64,000 nt of DNA from Rhyacophila brunnea (Eukaryota; Arthropoda; Insecta; Trichoptera; Rhyacophilidae), in NCBI GenBank assembly GCA_022495005.1, contig JAGYXB010001353.1, positions 1-64,000 on the forward strand, in the 5' to 3' direction. Below the pieces are notes generated by a model. That model was not told the DNA's origin. It ran no database searches and was given only the letters and a program-made list of their open reading frames with translations. A program made the position numbers and the translations under genes. Of this stretch, positions 52,001 through 61,000 are shown in pieces (within the stretch, counting starts at the first letter, position 1; the number at the start of each line of letters is the position of its first letter).

Positions 52001-55000
52001 AACAGTTGAAAGTAGCCCAAGAAATAGAAGCTACGATGCCATTTTCTGATTCAGGAGATAATAATTTAGCATTATTATATTGTTTTAAATTACAATATTA
52101 TATTCCATTAGTAGTAAATGACATGCAATGGGTGAAAGGAATTGATTTTTTAAGTACCTGTGTAATAGTATTTCGAGGAAGAATGCCTTATATATCTTTA
52201 TTTACATTGATTGTAAATTGCAGGTACAGAATTGGGTACTAATTGTGATATTATAATGAATGCTTCTCGGAGAGAAGAACAGTGGAAAATAGCCCAAGAA
52301 ATAGAAGCCATGATGCCATTTTCTGATTCAAAAGATAATAATGAAGATAAATTTAATGGTATTAAACAACTATGCTATTTTAGAGGAATATCAAGACTAC
52401 TCGAGGATTATTCAATTGTTTAAGTTGCGGAGATTTGTATTCACTATCAATAGATAAATGATTTCTTAGTACATCGACCAAAACACAAGCACTTCTACTT
52501 AATGAAAGTTCGAGAGACCGAGAGACTAGTACAATCTACTTAAAAATTGTACGAAAAAAGATAATAATTTTGTAGTTAAAGTAATGTACAACGACATGTT
52601 TTTAGATTTTGCCTGTCTCTTGAAGGGTCCATCCAGCAGATGAAGTGGTTTCAATTTAAAAAAAAAAGTGCCGAGGCTAATAATCCTCTTTAAAAATAGC
52701 CTGGATGATTTGCAACAATTCCAGTCAATATCTTTTAGTCGCCGAGGAAGGCATGTTATCCTTGAACCTCCTAAATGTTACAGTGGTCCAGTGCAAATTA
52801 ATAAGGAGAAGAAAAAAGATCTCAGTATTCTACATATTTAATCGATAAAAACTCATGAGTTTTGCTTGTCAATCCCAGATAAATGTACCATGTATAAATC
52901 CGGATAATTTTCATGAAAGACTTGACAAGTAGTAGGTATTATGTCTAACTGTGTCAAATACGTAACTATAATTTACAATATAAAGTAAAAAATAATATAA
53001 AATCATATGTCCTAGTTATTATTTCTAACTGCTGTCAAATATGTAATGCCGCAAAAGAGTGCGACACTTTGTACCCTTGTGGCACAGCCTCAAGAGTTCC
53101 GTCGTCGTGACCGGTCCTCCCTCACCCTGCAGCGGTGCTAGAAAAGCGATCTACGCGCTGCAGGTCTGGAATGGCGGGAGGCGCAAGAGTTGGCGATGGA
53201 TCGAGGGAAGTGGCGCGATCTTGTGCTTGCCTTATTCCCCAACGCTGGGTCGTGACAGGTTGAAAGAAGAAGAAGAAGATTTACTATGTAAATGTATTAA
53301 AATAAAATGATATGTCCTTTGGTTTTATTTTTAACTATCTATCAAATTTATACATATTGTTTCAAATATAAATCTATTAAAATAAAACTATTTTTTTATT
53401 AAATAATAACTTTAATCCAGCTACGTATATTCTATGAAAGTAATAAACTATTACATCTTACACCTGCAATAATAAATGCCAGATTACATTATTGACATTA
53501 TAATAATCCATATGCTCCGTCTGGAGGGGAAAAATAATTTAAATTGTCACTAAATGATAAAAAAATAATAAAATCACACCTTTTGTACCTACATGTCAAA
53601 AGAGATAAGTTGTCAATTTATATTCTTTGTTAAAAAATACGAAAGGAAGAAAGGGATATGTCAAAAAAATATAGTAAAATCCATAACTATTGAAAATCTG
53701 ATAAATTTATGCCATAGTATATCAATTTTAATAGACAAGTGCAAAAAAAAATTTCCAAAAAAATTAATATTTTCGTTTTAATTACAATTTTAAGAATATT
53801 CTCAAAGACGCAAATTTTGTTTTGCCTCTCCTGAAAAGTACCGATTTTCGACTCATCGCCCTCTTCCTTTCGCACACAGAATTATTTACACCAACATGTA
53901 TCATTTCCCACATTCAGTTTTACGAAATAATATACCTACGTGTACCAGCGGCGAGGGGAGGGGAGGGCTGTTAAGATTCAACATAAATAGTGTACACTAA
54001 ACTTTGCCAGTCATACTTATTTGTTTTCATTGAACTAAGAATACAATTTGCAGATTGTGCTGGTTAGTCTTTAAAATTCAATTAAACCCTGCCTAAGCCA
54101 ATCCATAATAGTTTAGGTGTCCTATGGGCGATCCGACAAAATAGTGCACACTTATTTGTTTTCGTTGAATTAAGAATACATAACATTAGAGATGGTGTTG
54201 GTTAGTTTTGTTAAATTCAGTAATCCCTGCCTAAGCCAAACCATAATCGATAAAAAATATTCTTCTATCTACAAAATCTCTGAAATGATTTATGGTTTAA
54301 TGGCATAATTTTAGATATTTTATAGATAAACTAATGTTTTTTTTTTACTATTATCTACTATGGCTTGGATTAGGCAGGGTTTAATTTCATTTTAAAAACT
54401 AATAAACACTGTCTACACATTGTAGTTTCTAGTATTTGTTTTCAATGAAAACAAATACTTTTGACTGACAAAAGTTTAGTTTGCACTATTTATGTCAGAT
54501 GTCAACAGCCTTCGCCACTGACATGTACAGAATCAACGAAGGAAAGTATTGAATTTCACAAACATTGGATAGTTATTCAAGTTTTATTTTGCAATGGTTA
54601 AAAACATCGCATACCTACGTACTCATATTCAGTGACTTTCTTATTGACACAATGTTTTTCTCGTATAATCATAATATGTACCTAATGACTGTTGACAATT
54701 ATTGACATCCTATTGTCGTATTGTGTGTTTCAATCAAAAACAAAAGGTCTATGTGTTAGATTATCCGACGTATGTATACACTATCTATTGCTATTATATC
54801 TAACTTATCACATAAAATATAAATACTATAATAGGTGTATAAATCAGTGGCGAATGGTGGAGGTAGGCTGTTAAGATCCGACATGAATAGTGCACACTAA
54901 ACTTTCTCAGTCATGCGTGTTTTTGATTTCATTGACCTAAGACTACAATAATTTACAGGTGTTGTTGGCTAGTTATTGAAAATCAATTAAACCCTGCCAA

Positions 55001-58000
55001 AACCAAACCATAATAGTTTTGGTATATTTTGCGCGATACGACAAAAATGTGCACACTTTTTCATTTGTACTTAGATCGTTAGATTAAGAATACATATTAC
55101 AAATATTGTTGGTTCATTTTTTTAATTCAGTAAGCCCTGTCTAAACTAGAATAGATAAAAAATACTATTCTCTCTATAAATATCCAAAGTTATGTAATAT
55201 GATTTAATTGCATGATTTTAGTTATTTTATAGATAAACGACTATTTTTTGACTATTATCTATTGTATCTTGGTGTTCGCAGGGTTTCATTGAAACACCAT
55301 CTGTAAATTATAGTTATATTCCAATGCAAACAGAAACAAGAATGTATGACTGACAAAATTTAATGTGCACTATTTATTGCGGATCTTAATAGCCTACCTC
55401 ATTTTTAATAGTTGACCTAAAATTGAAGATCAATCATCAATTGTGTGAAATGAAGAGTAAAAGTTTGCTTATATCAATATCGATATTTATGTGTCAGTGC
55501 TTAGTTGGCCCCAAAGTGCTTTATTTATTTATTTTAAAAAAAAAAAAACTGCTTGTATTTATGTACGTGCGTTAGAAGTTATACTTCTTTGGCGTAACAA
55601 AACTTGTGACAGCCTAGATTCTTCAACTAGCTCTTAATTATCTTGTTATTTCTCGTTGTTTTTATTTTTAAAGTAACAACTGTCACTCTGACGTATAATC
55701 GTTTGTTTACATAAGGAATTGCAAATGGCCGACAATAATAAATTCGGAAACGGAACAATTCTACTATCAAACTTGCGTTTGTATACAACTGACTGATTCA
55801 CAGCTATTTTCATACTGTCGTAACGGTGTGCGCGCGCAGCTCTCAATTTCACTCTCGCCCTAAAAGAAGTATAACTTGAAAAAGACACGTTGAGCACATA
55901 ACAAATTATTAATTCAGGACATTCACAACATGACATTTAGAATAAAAAGTACAAGTAAATCAATTAGAGAAAAAACGAGGTAAAAAATAATTTTATAAAA
56001 AAGAAATAAAATTAAAAAAACAACAGTAATTCAAAAAAAATACAAATTAAACAATAAAATAAAATTTTAAATACAGAATAAATAACTGAAAGTGATAATA
56101 TTGTCTATTGTGTTATTATTATCTGTTGTAAAAATATATCTTATTTGCATTTGCCATTTCTTCTCTCACAATTTTAATTGAATACAAAAATGGAATTGGT
56201 TCAATTGCTCGGGATTATTAAAGTCAGCTGTTGACCGAGTGGAAGCACTCCAGAATGTAATCGCTACTGGATTCTGTGACAAATGCTGCTGTCCTGTCTG
56301 GTCCTTGACTGTCTCGGACCTGGAGTCCATTTCCTTGAAGCAGCCATCGATTATTATCACTGCTGTGCAGCCAATCTCTTCGGTCAGTCCAGTCCCTGCT
56401 GTCCGTTCTAGGCCAACAGTCACTATGGTCACAAACAAAAAATTTAACCATGAGTAAGCCACCTCTCGCTTCTTGCGGTGCGTTAAAAGTTCCAAGAAAA
56501 TTTCTGGCAGTCAGCTGGCACTGATGATAAAATATGGTCCACGGTAGAACGCAGCAAACGTCAAAACAGCAAGTTTACTGTTCAGTTGTTAACATTAGAG
56601 GTACCAAATCAGGTACTGCCTCCTGTTCTGGTATCGAAAAGACTAATTTCTCTAATGTCTCTTCATCCTGATAGTACAGTGGAAGCATTGACCAGCTTTT
56701 TAAGTGAAAGTGTAGCTGGTTTTAATATATCAGTACATAAACTTCTAACAAAGAAGAATTATGTTTCGTTTAAAGTTGTCGTTCTGCAGTCGGATGTATC
56801 CAAATTTATGATGCTATTATGGCCTGTTTAATCGGTCGTAAACGTGTGGCAGTGAAAACAGCCTGCTCATAGTCCGAAACTGTGACGTCCAAACAATATT
56901 AATTCATTTCAGAAGCTAGATGTCTATTATCAAAACATTCGGGGTCTTCGATCTTGCTCTAAACATGGACGGAATGCTGAGCTCAAACTGGTCTTAGATT
57001 TTTGAACCTGAATGTTTTTCTTCATGGTAATGTGTCAGCTTATAATTTCATGTGACCCAGGTTCCAATCCCTGGTCTGACAATTTCAAATGTTATTTTTC
57101 AATGTATGTTTAGACTCAATATAGACCTAGAAATTGGAACAAGTTTTATCCATTTCTCATAAAAACAAAAAACTGTTGATGCAACCTCTTTGCTGTGGTG
57201 GTTGACATATCCTCAGGGTCTTTCGGGGCTTAGCTCAGTCGGCGACCCGAGGTGTCAAAGATTTTATTATATCTATTAAACTTTATTTCGGTAGACTCGG
57301 GACTGTAGTGTTATAAAGGGACACGGGTGAAATAATAAGTAATTCACGGGCAACACAAATTTTTGGCAGCTTCACTTTTATTATATTTTCTTTTTACGAG
57401 CACATTAATAAACTCCCCGACAGTCAGTGTTTAGCGGTTGAACCTTAGACGCTAACTGACTTCGACAGGGTTCACAATACCCAGTCAAGAAAAAATATAT
57501 ACCGGAAACGCGATGGGGTTCTCTTTATTTAGTAACGCGACAAAACAATAATTTTACAATGGTGTTGCCATTTTAATATTATTGCTTATTTATTATTTAG
57601 AATTATGATTTTACTATTATAAACGATTCTACTGAATTTAAATTACATTCAACCATCACGTTGTACAATTTACGTTTCCTTAACTAAACATTCATTTAAT
57701 ACTTAACTAGAATATATTGACGGGTTATCAAGGAGCTTGGTTGCATGTTTTGTTAAGCCGACGATTTTTGAGATTAGGTAACATGTTTCAGCCTTTTCTG
57801 AAGTTACAGTGTAGTTACAGTGTAGGCACTAGCAATAGGCTAATGTGAGAGTGTATCATGGTCCATTTGATCTTCCTGTCATCGAACATGGTGATCTAAT
57901 GTAAAAGTGTAATTTTATTGATGTTAAAACTTCTTATATTCTATTTTTTTCCATGTTGCAGGATCAATCTTTGCCCCCGGCAATCTTCCCAACCCGTTCA

Positions 58001-61000
58001 CCACACCTCCAATGTCGTCCAGCATTTTCGGTGGAAATAAAGGCACTTCTATCTTTGCCGTACCGAAAAGTACCGCATCTGATCTTCCTATCAGCAAAAT
58101 AGTCGCACCTAATGAGGCTAAGGAGACCGGGATCACTTCGACGGCACCGCAAATATTGAAAATTCCCTCGGGACAACTGTTCTCTGGGTCGACATTCACA
58201 ACTGTACCGGCCCTTGCCCCTATCAAGCGAGAACAGCCCTCAATTATATCGAAAACCGACGAAGCTGCCCCCAAATCGATTGTCGAAGTCAAACCGGAAA
58301 ATAGCTTTAACTTTGGATCCCTGTCAGTAACGATACCTGAAAAACCTTCGTCCACCCCAGTGACAGTCACCCCACATTCAAAATCAATTTTCGGCACTCC
58401 ACAAACGGTCCCACCTGTAACAAATGATAAACCGGCTGCTGTGCCTGTTGATTTGACAGCGAATGTCCCCGAGACCACGGAAAAGTCTGCTGTTGATTCG
58501 GTTGCTTCTATTCCTCTGCCAGAAGAGCCAGGGAAAGTGGAATCGCCTTCGAATGGGACGCCTCCCATGTCTTCGGCACCTCCACCATATGTTGCCGAAA
58601 CTAAGCCGGCTCCCACTTCGATATTCGGTGGAACCCCCACGTCAACTGATCCCGCCTCCATCTTTGCTAAAGCAGCGTCGACTTTCTCCTTCGCCGCAGT
58701 CACAACGAGTGCATCAGTCTTCACTGTTCCCGCTTCGACCGTGGCATTCGGCAGTCCGACATCTCCCACCGCTGCTCCGGTGCCAACTACAGCAGTCTTC
58801 AGCAGTCCAGCTTCTCCCGCTTCCGTTTTCAGCTCACCCATCGCCGCCACCTCTATCTTTGGAACCCCACCGCCGGCCACAACAGCAGCTTTCGGCAGTC
58901 CTCTAGCCAACTCTTCCATATTCAGCGGAAACAATTCCACCACGCCTACTACTTCATCGGTGTTTTCTGGGGTACTTCAGGCTTCTCCAGCGGCCAGTTC
59001 AATCTTCGCGACCGCCAATGCCAACTTGCCTTTCTCCCCTCCCTCGTCTTCCCCCGGCACTGGTCAAGCTAACGTGTTCGGCTTTGCAACGGCGACCACC
59101 TGCGCCCCTTCCCTGTTCGGCGCGGCCAACGCTGCTATCCCCTCCACTGTCACATCTCCATTCGGCTCACCCGGCATCTCTACAACCAGTGCTCCAGCGT
59201 TCGGTAACGCCAACAACTCGGGAGGATCCATCTTCGGAAACAGATCAGCTTTTGGAGGTCAACCGGCCTTCGGGCAGTCAGGAGCGTCAGTTTTTGGGGG
59301 AACAACTGCTTCCGCATTTGGTCAACCGCAAACTAATTCTGTGTTCGGAGGTACTCCCAATTTTGGTGGCTTTGGTAAGTGTAAAATTCATTATCTTTGT
59401 GGAAAAATCATTCGAAGACAAAGTGTTTATTTTGAAAGTCTGTTGACTCCGATTAAATCAATTATTATCGTTGTCTTATAATTTATTTGCATGATAAATC
59501 CTGAATTGATCATTGTCATCCTCTCTTGTAAACCTCATAACCCAAAACACCTTTTTGTAGACAATAAAAACTACCAATTTTACTTCATTTTCATTTAATA
59601 GCGCAGAAATGTTGTATCCCTAGTTTTGTATGTTTTGAGAAAATTTAATTTTAAAGTAATTTGAAAAAGAAGATACCAAATACGCTATGGTCTATATGAA
59701 CATTCAACATTTTTAGTCATGGTGCGTTTTGTGTATAGTCACCCAATTTTCTGTAGAAATCGGACATGCAAATTTGTGCACTGATTCATCGACTTAATCT
59801 CATTCTCCGACGGACAGTGTTGCCATTATCATTTTTGAACATGACGTGGAAAATCTTTTTTCATTTACGCAACACACATTAATGCAAAAAATGTTAGATT
59901 AAACTCATATCTATTTATGCGTCTTCATATTGGCGACAATATATGTGGTAAACTTTTGTATCCATATAGGTGGCACCCAGGCGCCGGCCGCAAATGTTTT
60001 CGGCCAAGCGCCAGCTCAGTCCGCCAACCCTTTCGGTGCTGCGCCTACATCTCCCGGCCACACCTCCATATTCGGTGGCAGCAACAACCCCGTAAAAGGC
60101 TCAATCTTTGGATCACCTGCCGCATCCTCTCCTGCCAGTCACCAACCCGCTTCATCAATATTTGGATCGCCAGCCTCGCCAGGTAAACAATCTGCCACTA
60201 CTATAACAATGTCATCAGTCTATCTTGTAAACCTATTAAATCCCGGGATTAACTTTCATTTTAAATGGAATTCAGAAATTTTAAAAATCCATTTAGTTCA
60301 AAGATATTGAAAAAAATCTTCTGTAGAGATGTAGCTTAAATGTATGAAGTTGAAGCAAAAAATGGACCACTGGTCTACTGATTAAGTTGGCTACATATCA
60401 CTTCACATTACAGGTTCATTCGTAGAGAACTTCACACTTCTACTATGACATTCCACTATAATTTCAGATTATACTACAGTAAAACCTCGTTAGAACACTG
60501 ATAATTCGAAATTCGCCGTAATTCGAAATTTTCCCGAAAAAAAAGTCCCTTGAACATTATTTTCATATAAAACCATACCTTTAATTCGAATTTCGTAATT
60601 CAAAATGATTTCAGAATCCCTGGCTTATAAAAATATTCAATAAATCGTAATAAAGTACACTATTTCATTAGCCAGTCATTGAAAATTGTGACAGACTTTC
60701 CTTAAGACATCAAAAATTACTTATTTTATGATGGTAATAAAAATAATCCTGACATTTTATGACCCAATTCGGTAGGCACATCTGTGATCAGAAATGAAAT
60801 TAATGAAAATCAAAAAAAAAAAAAAATTCAAAATTTTTATGTTTTTCCCCATACATTTCGTAATTCGAATTTTTTTCGATTTTCGGTCCCATGGAATTCG
60901 TATTAATGAGGTTTTACTCTAATCAGTTATATGACATATATGATTATAATATATTACAGATAGTGTGTAATTAAATTTGACTTGATATTTCATGCATCTC

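Larger units (their letters stand above)
51168..53882. mobile_element. TIR element with identical 33-bp ends carrying a small spliced gene
   Basis: The termini ATTCTGTGTGCGAAAGGAAG (and 13 more bases to GATGAGTC) are identical inverses at 51,168-51,200 and 53,850-53,882, bordered by TA on each side. A variant of the terminal motif (CGAAAGGAAGACAGCGTTGA) recurs at about 51,412. The 2.7-kb interior has a three-part gene-like region (51,601-52,423) and a LINE tail (53,049-53,292), but no transposase I recognise. Perfect TIR identity suggests recent movement. Confidence 0.85.

Noticed and set aside
56166..56495. Minus-strand ORFs of 75-109 codons
   Set aside because: They oppose the plus-strand LINE ORF1 remnant and have no motif.
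57224..57260. tRNA-like word GGGGCTTAGCTCAGTCGG
   Set aside because: It resembles a tRNA 5' part with an A box, but no B box, anticodon stem or acceptor pairing follows.
50380..57960. An extra Nup214 exon in the long intron 18, for example the frames at 51.6-52.4 kb
   Set aside because: Exon 18 joins exon 19 in phase, and the candidate exons sit inside a TIR element with their own start and stop.
57924..58943. Long minus-strand ORF (339 codons) antisense to Nup214 exon 19
   Set aside because: It mirrors the codon structure of the GC-richer FG exon; its Gly/Val/Ala composition is what antisense of Ser/Thr/Pro codons gives. No domain or start context supports it.
58463..59446. Plus-strand +1 frame ORFs rich in Pro/Leu/Arg in the FG exon
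   Set aside because: Frame-shifted shadows of the FG coding frame.
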